Assembly: GCF_014694315.1 (NCBI RefSeq)
Contig: NZ_JAAOXD010000007.1
Location: forward strand, 561,121 to 625,120
Direction: 5' to 3'
Length of the DNA stretch: 64,000 nucleotides
Source: Arthrobacter ipis
GTDB lineage: Bacteria > Actinomycetota > Actinomycetes > Actinomycetales > Micrococcaceae
A program made the position numbers and the translations under genes. The notes beneath the pieces were generated by a model, which had not been told where the DNA came from, did not search any database, and was given only the letters and a program-made list of their open reading frames with translations. Position 1 is the stretch's first letter. Each line of letters begins with the position of its first letter. Positions 48,729 through 56,981 of the stretch are shown here, piece by piece.

Positions 48729-49859
48729 TTACAGCGTGCCGGTGGCGATGTTGAGCATGCGGCGCAGCGGCTCGGCGGCACCCCAAAGGAGCTGGTCGCC
48801 GACGGTGAAGGCGCTGATGTACTGCGGGCCCATTTCAAGCTTGCGGATGCGTCCCACCGGAATGGTCAGCGTGCCCGAGGCAGCCACGGGAGTCAGGTCT
48901 GCCATCGAGGCTTCCTTGGAGTTGGGCACAACCTTGGCCCATTCGTTGTCCTCGTCGAGCAGCTTCTCGATCTCGGCAACGGAGAGGTCCTCGCGGAGCT
49001 TCAGGGTCAGCGCCTGCGAGTGCGAGCGCATGGCCCCGATCCGCACGCACAAGCCGTCCATGATCACGTGGTTGTCATCCGAGGTGCCGAGGATCTTGTT
49101 GGTCTCGACGCCGGCCTTCCATTCTTCCTTGGACTGGCCGTTGCCGAGGTCGGCGTCGATCCACGGGATCAGCGAGCCGGCCAGGGGCACGCCGAACTGG
49201 GTGGCATCGATGTCGCTCCGCTGGTGGGCCAGCACCTTGCGGTCGATGTCCAGGATGGCCGACGCCGGGTCATCCAGTTCCGTGCTGACCTCGGCGTTGA
49301 GGGTGCCGAACTGGCTGAGCAGCTCGCGCATGTGCCGTGCGCCGCCGCCGGAGGCGGCCTGGTAGGTCATGGACGTGCCCCACTCGACGAGGCCGTTCTT
49401 GAAGAGGCCGCCGAGGCCCATCAGCATGCAGGACACGGTGCAGTTGCCGCCGACGAAGTCCTTGGTGCCGTTGGCGAGCCCCTTGTCGATGACGTCGCGG
49501 TTGATCGGGTCCAGGACGATGATGGAGTCGTCGTTCATGCGCAGGGTGGAGGCGGCGTCGACCCAGAGGCCGTCCCAGCCGCGGTTGCGCAGTTCGCCGT
49601 GGACCTGCTTGGTGTAATCCCCGCCCTGGGCGGTGACAATAATGGGCAGCTTCGCCAGCGTGTCGACGTCGAACGCGTCCTCGAGCTTGCCTGCGCCTTC
49701 AGCAAATGAAGGCGCGGCACCTCCTGCGTTTGAGGTGGAGAAAAATACGGGGTTGATGTTGGCGAAGTCGCCCTCTTCCTGCATGCGCTGCATCAGGACG
49801 GAGCCGACCATGCCACGCCAACCGACCAGTCCAACGGACGGAGTAGCTGCTGTAGTCAT
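48729..49859 (-). CDS. asd: Aspartate-semialdehyde dehydrogenase
   Basis: A 376-residue NADPH enzyme of the lysine/threonine/methionine and peptidoglycan DAP/lysine pathways. VGLVGWRGMVGSVLMQRM at 9-26 is the cofactor loop, FVGGNCTVSCMLMGLGGL near 130-147 holds the catalytic Cys, and SGGGARHMRELLSQ near 164 the conserved basic pocket. The length and sequence match the Gram-negative-type branch that actinobacteria such as Arthrobacter can carry, rather than the shorter 340-aa type. TAAACT at 49871-49866 is 6 nt before the ATG, leaderless. No lysC lies next to it. Confidence 0.93.
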   Translation of the reverse strand: MTTAATPSVGLVGWRGMVGSVLMQRMQEEGDFANINPVFFSTSNAGGAAPSFAEGAGKLEDAFDVDTLAKLPIIVTAQGGDYTKQVHGELRNRGWDGLWVDAASTLRMNDDSIIVLDPINRDVIDKGLANGTKDFVGGNCTVSCMLMGLGGLFKNGLVEWGTSMTYQAASGGGARHMRELLSQFGTLNAEVSTELDDPASAILDIDRKVLAHQRSDIDATQFGVPLAGSLIPWIDADLGNGQSKEEWKAGVETNKILGTSDDNHVIMDGLCVRIGAMRSHSQALTLKLREDLSVAEIEKLLDEDNEWAKVVPNSKEASMADLTPVAASGTLTIPVGRIRKLEMGPQYISAFTVGDQLLWGAAEPLRRMLNIATGTL

Positions 49860-49935
49860 TGGGCCAGTTTATCTTTCGATTCGGCAGGCCGCAGTCGGTT
49901 ACGTCACTGCCGGGCAGCGGCAGCGAGTGCAGGAC

Positions 49936-50343
49936 TCAGTCCACGGGCCGCGGCAGGTTACGGGCCCGGCGCAGCCTCTCGGCTTTCCGCTCCTTGAAAT
50001 AACCCGCCCACGCGGCAAGGAAAGGGAAGAGGCAGGCCGGGAACACCCACCATACTTCGGCCAGAATGTGCCACTGGTCAGTGAGCGCCACCTGCACCAC
50101 GCCGTAAACAAGGCCCCCCAGACAGGCGGTGAGCAGTATTGAGAGGAAGAGCAGCCCGCCGGAGCTGTTGACGGGCTTGACCAGGCCGCGGCCGTCGTCC
50201 TTGCGCACGCCGTATTCGGCGCGGGAGTAGCCCACCACCTCGCCGTTCTCGGCCCGGCGGTAGATCAGCTTGTCGTCGGGGTCCTGGGACGGAACGTAGC
50301 CCGGTTCCTGCGGGACACCCTCGCTACGCCTCGCCACGGGCAT
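49936..50343 (-). CDS. Small membrane protein, third gene of the WXG operon
   Basis: A 135-residue protein with a polar N-terminal half (DDKLIYRRAENGEVVGYSRAEYG) and two membrane helices near 70-90 and 100-120, ending in a basic tail (GYFKERKAERLRRARNLPRP). I do not recognise a family. It overlaps the upstream gene by 20 nt. The ATG at 50343 is shown, but a GTG two codons later (50337) lies better behind CGAGG and may be the true start. It is probably a membrane partner of the two genes upstream. Confidence 0.7.
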   Translation of the reverse strand: MPVARRSEGVPQEPGYVPSQDPDDKLIYRRAENGEVVGYSRAEYGVRKDDGRGLVKPVNSSGGLLFLSILLTACLGGLVYGVVQVALTDQWHILAEVWWVFPACLFPFLAAWAGYFKERKAERLRRARNLPRPVD

Positions 50344-50977
50344 CCTCGATCGCGGCAAGCAGCCCGGCATCATCCAGGCCCGCTGTTTCTGCCACCTCGT
50401 CCTTGTCGAAGTCGGGAACGCCGGTGGTCCATGTGTTCTCTTCGCGGCGGATCAGGAGGTGCTGTTCCGAAGCCAGGGTTTTGAAAACCAAGTACGCGGA
50501 CCCGCCCTGGTTCTGCTCCACGTGCTGGCGGACCACCCGGAGTGTCGCCTCCGCCGAGGAAAGGGCGGGATCCTGGGCAAAGACGAACCAGGTGCCCAGC
50601 AATCGTGGCTGGAGCATCAGGGACACGCCAGGTGCTTCGAGCATTGCCACATTGTCCATCGACTCGCCGGTCAGGAGCGAGATCTCAGTCCACCGGGTCG
50701 CCTGACCCAGCGCGGTGGCCACGGCAGCGGCCACGCCCTTCACGCCGAGATCGCCGTCGTCGTCAACAGCGGCCAGATCACGTGCCAGCAGCGACGACGC
50801 CCCGGCGGTGGACAGGGTGACGTCGTCGATCATCTCCTCGGCACGGAAAACGCTGACGGAACGGTCGCGGGCAGGGCCCTCAAAAACGTTCAGCAGGTAG
50901 GCGAACTCGCCCACGCCAAACCCGATGACGTCAACGCCGAGGCGCGGCTCCTGCTGGGTTGGGTCCTGAACAGTCAT
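50324..50977 (-). CDS. Soluble protein of unknown function in the WXG operon
   Basis: A 217-residue protein of alternating alpha/beta composition without a signal peptide. It starts MTVQDPTQQEPRLG behind AGGAGAG. Segments include GFGVGEFAYLLNVFEGPARD near 19-38 and AYLVFKTLASEQHLLIRREE near 162-181; acidic C-terminus. The position directly after a WXG-type protein gene (9-nt gap) suggests a dedicated chaperone, immunity or regulatory factor, like EspG-type chaperones by position only. I see no diagnostic motif. Confidence 0.72.
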   Translation of the reverse strand: MTVQDPTQQEPRLGVDVIGFGVGEFAYLLNVFEGPARDRSVSVFRAEEMIDDVTLSTAGASSLLARDLAAVDDDGDLGVKGVAAAVATALGQATRWTEISLLTGESMDNVAMLEAPGVSLMLQPRLLGTWFVFAQDPALSSAEATLRVVRQHVEQNQGGSAYLVFKTLASEQHLLIRREENTWTTGVPDFDKDEVAETAGLDDAGLLAAIEDARGEA

Positions 50978-50986
50978 GCTTCTCTC

Positions 50987-52066
50987 CTAGCCGCCGAATC
51001 CGAGGAATTTGCCCACGGACTTACCTGCATCAACCAACGTATCCTTCGTGTCGCTGACGAATTTTCCGGGATCCTGCACGGCGTTGACCACTCCTTCACC
51101 GATGTCCTTGCCGACGCTGCTAATAGTGTCCCAGTTCTCGTACACGGCTATGCCGACGCTGGCGACCTGGCAGACGGTCCCGGCCGGAGGCGGCAGGAAG
51201 CAGCCAACGCCGAGCGCCGTCTTGCCGACGCCCACAAACCCACCCTTGATGTCGCCATCGGAAAAGCTCTTCACGGAGTCATAAGCGCTGAAGCCGACGC
51301 CGGCCCAGCCAAGTCCACGCGCGAGGCCCGACTTGCCCAGCCATTCGAGCTTGGTACCCGCACCGAGCCAGGGCTTCTCCTCCAGGACAGGGCCGAGTTT
51401 GGAAAGGAAGCCGACGTGTTTGTTCAGGTTCTTCAGCGACGCAATGTCAGTAGCCTTGTCGATCAGCCCGAGCCCGCGGTTGGCGGACGCGGAGCCCTTC
51501 AGCAGGCCCTCAAGAGCGGAATTGCCGAGCAGCCGGTGTGCAGCAAACCCGGGGCCGCCGATGCGGTGGCTTCCCTGCAGGAACGACTTGATGAAGTCCG
51601 CCCGCTGGTTCTTCAGCACCCAGCCGTACTGCCCGGCGTGCTTGGCCAGTGTGAGTGGGGCCTTGATGAACTTCTGGATGGTCATGCCCGCCTTGAGCGC
51701 CGCAATCCCACCGCCCAGAACCCCGCCCAGCACGCCTGCCAGCGATCCTCCTGGATCGCCAAGGGTGATCGGCCCGCCGCCGGAGCCCGGGGCGGCGTCG
51801 CTGGCCTTCTCCTGCTCGTTGGCGTTGTCCAGCAACTTGCGGGATTCATCCTTGAGGGCGCGCACCGTCCGCTGGATAAGAGCCCTGTGGTTGCCGTTCC
51901 AGTCCGAACGGAACTGGGTGGCGTCGTTGCCCTTCCAGGCAGGGTTGCTGTTGATCTGGTTGGTCAGCTGCAACGACGTCTGCATCAGGTTGTCGGAGAC
52001 GTTTCCGAACTGCTGCGCGAGTGTGCGCAGTTGCGCGACGTCGGCGCCCCACAAATTACCTGTCAC
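50987..52066 (-). CDS. WXG100-like protein with long glycine-rich C-terminal region
   Basis: A 359-residue protein. The first 95 residues look like a WXG100 helical hairpin: DVAQLRTLAQQFGNVSDNLM, then INSNPAWKGNDATQFRSDWN with the W-x-G turn near 45, and an amphipathic helix to about 90. Residues 100-170 hold Gly-rich, amphipathic helices (GGSLAGVLGGVLGGGIAALK). The remaining part has repeated small hydrophobic segments, including GWAGVGFSAYDSVKSFSDGD. It may be a type VII secretion substrate. The GTG at 52066 follows GGGGGA; TTG 52078 is also possible. A TAGAGT -10 lies near 52131-52126. Confidence 0.75.
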   Translation of the reverse strand: MTGNLWGADVAQLRTLAQQFGNVSDNLMQTSLQLTNQINSNPAWKGNDATQFRSDWNGNHRALIQRTVRALKDESRKLLDNANEQEKASDAAPGSGGGPITLGDPGGSLAGVLGGVLGGGIAALKAGMTIQKFIKAPLTLAKHAGQYGWVLKNQRADFIKSFLQGSHRIGGPGFAAHRLLGNSALEGLLKGSASANRGLGLIDKATDIASLKNLNKHVGFLSKLGPVLEEKPWLGAGTKLEWLGKSGLARGLGWAGVGFSAYDSVKSFSDGDIKGGFVGVGKTALGVGCFLPPPAGTVCQVASVGIAVYENWDTISSVGKDIGEGVVNAVQDPGKFVSDTKDTLVDAGKSVGKFLGFGG

Positions 52067-52179
52067 ATCGTCCCCCAAAATCTGACCGTTTTAAACGGGC
52101 ACAGTTGCTGCTAAGTCCAGCCATAACTCTAGTTCGCGCCCCGGGCCGCTGCGATGGGCAGCACTCCCCATCCGAGGGG

Positions 52180-52398
52180 CTACTGGCGGTCGGGCTCCTC
52201 CAGGAGGGCGGTCTTGCGGGCGCGCAGGGCAAAGAAGGCGCCGAAAGCGAACACCTGCGTCACCACCACCAGGACGATGACACCGGCGATTTTGTTGCCG
52301 CCCAGGATCATGGTGAGCCCGACAATCGCGGACAGCAGGGCAAGCAGCGGCAGCAGCATGTAGCCGAGCACGAAGAGGGTTTCGGGTTTACGCAGCAT
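52180..52398 (-). CDS. Small two-helix membrane protein
   Basis: A 72-residue protein with two hydrophobic segments (LFVLGYMLLPLLALLSAIVG-like at about 8-30, and VIVLVVVTQVFAFGAFFAL-like at 40-58) and a charged C-tail. It starts 3 nt after the folA stop in the same operon. I know no function. Confidence 0.75.
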   Translation of the reverse strand: MLRKPETLFVLGYMLLPLLALLSAIVGLTMILGGNKIAGVIVLVVVTQVFAFGAFFALRARKTALLEEPDRQ

Positions 52399-52401
52399 GG
52401 T

Positions 52402-52986
52402 CTAACCTTCCGAGCGGTTCCACTTGGTGAACCGGTAACGGGTGCCGTTGGCGCCCGTCAGCCAGCCGTCGGAAGGCACGGATGTGCCGGCCACCCAGCC
52501 GTCGCCGAGCTCCGGGGCGAACGTGTCGCCGTCGGCATCCACATCGATGGTGGTGACCACCGCGACGTTGGCCAGGCCCATGGACTCCTTGAAAATTTCG
52601 CCGCCGCCGAGAATCCAGACTGCTTCGCAGCCCGGCGCGAACTGGGATTCCAGCAGGGCATCATCGAGGGATTTGACGACGACGGCGCCCTCCGCCTCGG
52701 GCGAGCTGCCCCAGTTCTCCTGCCGGGTGATGACGATGTTGGTCCGGTTGGGCAGCGGACGGTACTTCGCCGGGAAGGACAGCCAGGTCTTGCGGCCCAT
52801 GATGACGGGGTGGCCGGTGGTGACCCTGGTGAAGTGCTTCAGGTCCTCGGGCAGGTTCCACGGCATGTCCCCGTCCTTGCCGATGACTCCGGCCGGCGTC
52901 TGGGCCCACACGAGTCCGATCCCGGACATCCCTGCGGCGATGTCCTCGCTGAAAGCCTGCGCATCCATTGTGCCCTCCGTGCTCAT
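52402..52986 (-). CDS. folA: Dihydrofolate reductase
   Basis: A 194-residue NADPH-dependent reductase that regenerates tetrahydrofolate. Conserved motifs: GVIGKDGDMPWNLPEDLKHF near 33-52 (Trp and Glu/Asp of the active site), TGHPVIMGRKTWLSFP near 57-72, NRTNIVITRQ near 80, and VWILGGGEIFKESM near 113. The N-terminal roughly 19 residues before MSGIGLVWAQ are extra relative to most DHFRs; the start ATG at 52986 overlaps the thyA stop as ATGA, so I keep it. Coupled to thyA, the classical pair for dTMP synthesis. Confidence 0.93.
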   Translation of the reverse strand: MSTEGTMDAQAFSEDIAAGMSGIGLVWAQTPAGVIGKDGDMPWNLPEDLKHFTRVTTGHPVIMGRKTWLSFPAKYRPLPNRTNIVITRQENWGSSPEAEGAVVVKSLDDALLESQFAPGCEAVWILGGGEIFKESMGLANVAVVTTIDVDADGDTFAPELGDGWVAGTSVPSDGWLTGANGTRYRFTKWNRSEG

Positions 52987-53786
52987 ACGGCGATCGGCGC
53001 CTTGATCGTGGGGTGGTGCCGGTAGCCCACCACTTCGAAGTCGTCCAGGGTGTAGTCGAAGATCGATGCGGGCTTGCGGGTGATCTTCAGCTGCGGGTAC
53101 TCGTACGGTTCCCGCTCCAGCTGCTTCAGGACCTGATCCATGTGGTTGTCGTAGATGTGCACGTCGCCGCCGGTCCAGACGAATTCACCCGGCTCGAGCC
53201 CGGCTTGCTGGGCCAGCATGCAGGTCAGCAGCGAATAGGAAGCGATGTTGAACGGCACACCCAGGAACATGTCCGCGGACCGCTGGTACAGCTGGCAGGA
53301 GAGCTTGCCGTCCGCGACGTAGAACTGGAAGAACGCGTGGCAGGGCGGCAGTGCCATGTCCTTGAGCTCGCTCACGTTCCAGGCCGAGACGATGTGCCGG
53401 CGCGAGTCCGGGTTCGACTTCAGGCTCTCCACGAGCTCGGCGATCTGATCGATGTGTCCGCCGTCAGGAGTGGGCCAGCTGCGCCACTGGACGCCGTAGA
53501 CCGGCCCGAGTTCGCCGTCGGCGTCGGCCCATTCGTTCCAGATGGTCACGCCCTGGTCCTGCATCCACTTGACGTTGGTGTCGCCGCGGAGGAACCACAG
53601 CAGCTCGACGGCAACGGACTTGAAGTGCACCCGCTTGGTGGTGATCAGCGGGAAGCTTTCGCCCAGATCAAAGCGAATTTGGCGGCCGAAAACGCTGCTG
53701 GTTCCGGTGCCGGTGCGGTCTGATTTGTGCGTGCCGTTGGCCATGACGTCGCGCAGAAGGTCTTCATAGGGCGTTGGGGTGCTCAC
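52983..53786 (-). CDS. thyA: Thymidylate synthase
   Basis: A 267-residue enzyme that methylates dUMP to dTMP with methylene-tetrahydrofolate. The catalytic Cys is in KDMALPPCHAFFQFYV near 146-161; RTGTGTSSVFGRQIRFDL near 24-41, RGDTNVKWMQDQGV near 67, and GDVHIYDNHMDQ near 205 are conserved. GTG start; TAGACT at 53798-53793 lies 6 nt upstream, so it is leaderless. It overlaps folA by 4 nt. Confidence 0.95.
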   Translation of the reverse strand: MSTPTPYEDLLRDVMANGTHKSDRTGTGTSSVFGRQIRFDLGESFPLITTKRVHFKSVAVELLWFLRGDTNVKWMQDQGVTIWNEWADADGELGPVYGVQWRSWPTPDGGHIDQIAELVESLKSNPDSRRHIVSAWNVSELKDMALPPCHAFFQFYVADGKLSCQLYQRSADMFLGVPFNIASYSLLTCMLAQQAGLEPGEFVWTGGDVHIYDNHMDQVLKQLEREPYEYPQLKITRKPASIFDYTLDDFEVVGYRHHPTIKAPIAV

Positions 53787-53795
53787 GCGTCCAGT

Positions 53796-54236
53796 CTAGT
53801 CGACGCCAGGAGGCAGGCCGCGGCGCTTCTGCAGAGCAACACGGAGCAGCGCAAGTAGCTCCTCGTCGGGCAGCCCGGCCTTGGCTGCAGCCTGGATGAC
53901 ATGTTCGACGGCGGCACCCACTTCCGCTGCGGACGCACCGGAGCCGGAGGCACCGGAGCCAGTCGCCCCGGCGTCCGGCGCGCTGTATGCCGGTGGCCCG
54001 ACGACGACGGTTCCGTTCCGGCGCCGGGTCTCGATCAGCCCGGACTGCTCCAGTTCCTTGTACGCCCGGGCGACGGTCCCGGCGGCGAGCCCAAGGTCTG
54101 CCGCGAGGCTGCGGACTGCCGGCAACCGCGTCCCGGGTGTCAGCCCGCCCGCCGCGATCAGCGCGCTGACCTGCAGCCGGATTTGCTCGTACGGGGGAGT
54201 GGGGGAGCCGAGGTCTACCGAAATGCCCACCGTCAT
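53796..54236 (-). CDS. GntR-family transcriptional regulator (YtrA type)
   Basis: A 146-residue regulator. Residues 1-75 are a GntR winged HTH: SPTPPYEQIRLQVSALIAAG, LPAVRSLAADLGLAAGTVAR, AYKELEQSGLIETRRRNGT. The C-terminal 70 residues are a short helical effector part with low-complexity Gly/Ser/Ala. The short length fits the YtrA subgroup, which represses adjacent transporter or membrane genes. The start overlaps the membrane protein stop (ATGA), and the operon has a 40-bp dyad upstream, its probable operator. Confidence 0.88.
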   Translation of the reverse strand: MTVGISVDLGSPTPPYEQIRLQVSALIAAGGLTPGTRLPAVRSLAADLGLAAGTVARAYKELEQSGLIETRRRNGTVVVGPPAYSAPDAGATGSGASGSGASAAEVGAAVEHVIQAAAKAGLPDEELLALLRVALQKRRGLPPGVD

Positions 54237-55891
54237 CGCGCAGGTGCCACCGGTGCGCGCCGGGCGGCCGCAGCCCTCCTCGGGCCGAAAGCGGTCACGG
54301 GAATCAGGGAAAGCGCCACGGCGGCTGCCACCAGCACGTACCCGGCCGCCGCTGCCGTCCCTTCCCACAGTTCCGCCGGGACCGTCCGCGTTCCCAGCAG
54401 CGCACCCCAAGCCGGGCCTGCGGAAATCAGCAGGCCACCCGCCTGTGCCAGCAGGAAGGCGGCCAGAATCCGAACGATCCTGTTGAGCGTGACGGCGCGC
54501 AGCGCCGCGTCCAGTCCGTCATCGGAGGTGACGATGCCGCGGCGCCGGCGAACGGCCTGGGTGGCGGGCACCGCGGTGACGGCGACGGCGGCAGTGGCCA
54601 CCGCCGTCGGAATCCAGCCCGGGGCTGCAGGTGTTCCGGACGGAAGCGTCGCTTCTCCGACGGCAGTCATCACAGTCACGACTGCCAGCAGCAGCAGGCC
54701 AATGATCGCAGCGGTGAGGAGGGCGGGCGCCACCGGCTGGACGGGCCAGCCGCGGACTGCCGAGGCAGAGCCGTAATTCCGTTCGAGGAGCAGCTCGCCG
54801 GCCAGGATGGCCAGCAGGACGCACGCGGCCATTACAGCTGAGATGACGGTGGCACGGGCCGGATTGGTGGAGCCCAGCACGAGCAGGACTGCCATCCCCG
54901 GCGCCACCGCGGCCAGCCCGAGGAGGGCGCCGAGGGACGCGGTGAGCACCGCGGCAGGATGCTTCTCGCTGCGCAGGTTCCGGACGTTTTTCGGGCCGGA
55001 AGACGAGGCCCGGCGGGTTTCGGCTTTGCGGGGCCGAACGCTGGCCAGCTGCGGCGGCTGCCACAGCCACATCACGAACAGCACCACCATGGCGACCAGT
55101 GCGGTCGGGTTGGTCCAATCAGTGGTCACAGCGGGATCCGGACGGGAAGCAAAGTTGCCGGCGATGGCTGCCAGTCCTGCGGCGACAGTCGAGACCGTCC
55201 GCAGCAGCCGGTTCATCGCGATCGTGCGGAGGAGAACGTTGTCGCCGGAATCCAGGGCTTCCAGTTGCCGGCGGCGGGAAATCAGCCACAGCACCAGAAC
55301 GGTACCGGCCGCGAGCAGAATCAGCGCAGTAGCCAGGCACGCCGCCAGTTCTGTCCCGGGAATCCGTCCGTCGCCGCCCACATTGGGGCCAGATTCCCCG
55401 TAGGGCGGGGAAGTGTAGGGCAACGGACGGTACCCGGGTTGCATGGCCGCCCATGTGATGGTCGCGGCGGACGCGGCGAAAATGCCGAGCGTCGTCCAAG
55501 CGAGCCTCCAGGGCAGAAAATCCCTGACACGCCGGACGGACAGGGTTGCCAGCCGGCGCGAACCCCGTGGACCCGGGTAGCTGAGCTGGCCCAGCGCGTG
55601 GACACCGAGGCAGCCGACTACCGGCCAGGCCAGCGCCTCCAGGATCTCCGCAGGTTGCGTCTGCGACGGCGTCTGGGGGTTGAGGAAAATGATGCCGGCG
55701 TTTGCTGCCCCTTGCAGGGTGCTGGCCAGCCAGCCGATGACGCCGACCCAGAGCGCATGATCTGAAATGGACTTCGGCGAGGTACCGCCGCCCGGCGCCC
55801 AGACCACCCAGCGCAACAACCCGTAAATGCCCACCGCGGCCAGCAGCGGTCCCAGCAGCGCCAGGGGCGGCAACTCAAACTGTAGTGGCAT
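54233..55891 (-). CDS. Large membrane protein with internal duplication, GntR-operon
   Basis: A 552-residue protein with about 13 hydrophobic segments and no motif of a known transporter. Two regions, near 204-245 and 447-490, share a pattern: a basic RRR cluster, an acidic S/D-D turn, then a helix with L-R-x-x-x-x-N-R-x-x-R (LLRTIAMNRLLRTVS and ALRAVTLNRIVRILA). This points to an internal duplication of about 240 residues. The ATG at 55891 is chosen by GGGGGGATC; a frame starting far upstream is spurious. It is regulated with the GntR gene it overlaps. Confidence 0.78.
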   Translation of the reverse strand: MPLQFELPPLALLGPLLAAVGIYGLLRWVVWAPGGGTSPKSISDHALWVGVIGWLASTLQGAANAGIIFLNPQTPSQTQPAEILEALAWPVVGCLGVHALGQLSYPGPRGSRRLATLSVRRVRDFLPWRLAWTTLGIFAASAATITWAAMQPGYRPLPYTSPPYGESGPNVGGDGRIPGTELAACLATALILLAAGTVLVLWLISRRRQLEALDSGDNVLLRTIAMNRLLRTVSTVAAGLAAIAGNFASRPDPAVTTDWTNPTALVAMVVLFVMWLWQPPQLASVRPRKAETRRASSSGPKNVRNLRSEKHPAAVLTASLGALLGLAAVAPGMAVLLVLGSTNPARATVISAVMAACVLLAILAGELLLERNYGSASAVRGWPVQPVAPALLTAAIIGLLLLAVVTVMTAVGEATLPSGTPAAPGWIPTAVATAAVAVTAVPATQAVRRRRGIVTSDDGLDAALRAVTLNRIVRILAAFLLAQAGGLLISAGPAWGALLGTRTVPAELWEGTAAAAGYVLVAAAVALSLIPVTAFGPRRAAAARRAPVAPAR

Positions 55892-55929
55892 CAGATCCCC
55901 CCAATGATCCTCAAAGCGCCTGACGTGAA

Positions 55930-55969
55930 GCGCCATCTTTGTACCAAGTATTTGATACAAAGATGGCGC
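55930..55969. promoter_or_regulatory. 40-bp dyad, likely GntR (YtrA) operator
   Basis: Exact 14-bp arms GCGCCATCTTTGTA (55930-55943) and TACAAAGATGGCGC (55956-55969) enclose 12 bp that are themselves mostly symmetric (CCAAGTATTTGA). It is placed 39 bp upstream of the membrane-protein start. The long arms could also form an RNA hairpin ending the upstream NUDIX transcript, but there is no T-run. Confidence 0.7.
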
Positions 55970-55998
55970 GGTCAAGGTGGAGGCCTGCAGGCGGTGAC

Positions 55999-56970
55999 TC
56001 AGTCGTCGAAGGGCTTGAACTGCTCCACCGAGACGATCCTGCTCTTGCTGCCGTGCGCCACGTGGCAGATGATCATTTCCCCCGGGGCGAGGTAGGGGTC
56101 CGCCACCGGCAGCAGGCCCTTGAGCCGCGGGGACATGTAACCGGCGAGCTGGCCCAGGACGGTGGGGAGGGCCGGCCGGTGCGTGCACAGCACCACTGCG
56201 CGCTGCTTGTCGAATAGTGCGTCCACGACGGCAGCCGTCTTTTTGGGGTTGCGGGCATGCCGGTGCTCCGTCAGTGCATCCACGAGTTTCACCTTGGCGT
56301 CCGCTGACTTGACGTAGGGGGCGATGGTGGCCACGCAGCGAAGCCACGGGCTGCTGACGACGCGAAGCGGCTTCCACGCCTTCAGCAGCCGGTGCACGGC
56401 CTGGGCCTGGCGTATGCCGGTGGCTGCCAGGGGCCGTTCACCTTCTGCCTTGGTCCACGACGATCGCGGTTTGGCCTTGGCATGGCGCACGATGACGAGT
56501 GGCCAGGTCTGCAGTTCCTTGCGGGCGTGGGCCGCCGCCAGGTATTCCAGCGGCGCCCGGTCTGACGGGTTGGACAGCAGCGCAGCCGCACGCTCCGGTG
56601 CGCACCACATGACGCTGTCCACTTCCTTGCCGTCGGGGCGCAGGGAATTGCCGGTGACCTCAACGGCCCAGTAGTGCACAATCTTCAGCCCGGCGGAGAC
56701 GTGGTAGTGGATGGGCGGGAGCGGGATGCCCAGCGGTGCAACGAGGCCGATCTCCTCCTCCACCTCGCGGACTGCGCACTCGGGCACAGTTTCGCCTGGG
56801 TCAAGCTTGCCCTTGGGCCAGGACCAGTCGTCGTACCGTGGCCGGTGGATCAGGAGGACCTCCAGCTGGTCCTTCTTGACGCGCCAAGGCAGGGCGCCGG
56901 CGGCCGTGACGGCGACCGGCTCGCCCGGGTGATCGGTCTGATCCGCTATGGGTGAGTCGCTGCTCTTCAA
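55999..56970 (-). CDS. NUDIX hydrolase/histidine phosphatase fusion (MutT1-like)
   Basis: A 323-residue two-domain protein. The N-terminal NUDIX domain (about 20-150) has the box GKLDPGETVPECAVREVEEEIGL near 60. The C-terminal histidine phosphatase domain begins VIVRHAKAKPRSSW near 160, whose RHA is the catalytic motif. In mycobacteria MutT1 of this layout cleaves diadenosine polyphosphates and 8-oxo-dGTP/GDP; the same role is inferred. It starts at TTG 56970, 12 nt after the ppk1 stop, behind TAGGAA. Confidence 0.88.
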   Translation of the reverse strand: MKSSDSPIADQTDHPGEPVAVTAAGALPWRVKKDQLEVLLIHRPRYDDWSWPKGKLDPGETVPECAVREVEEEIGLVAPLGIPLPPIHYHVSAGLKIVHYWAVEVTGNSLRPDGKEVDSVMWCAPERAAALLSNPSDRAPLEYLAAAHARKELQTWPLVIVRHAKAKPRSSWTKAEGERPLAATGIRQAQAVHRLLKAWKPLRVVSSPWLRCVATIAPYVKSADAKVKLVDALTEHRHARNPKKTAAVVDALFDKQRAVVLCTHRPALPTVLGQLAGYMSPRLKGLLPVADPYLAPGEMIICHVAHGSKSRIVSVEQFKPFDD

Positions 56971-56981
56971 AGGCCGGGTTC

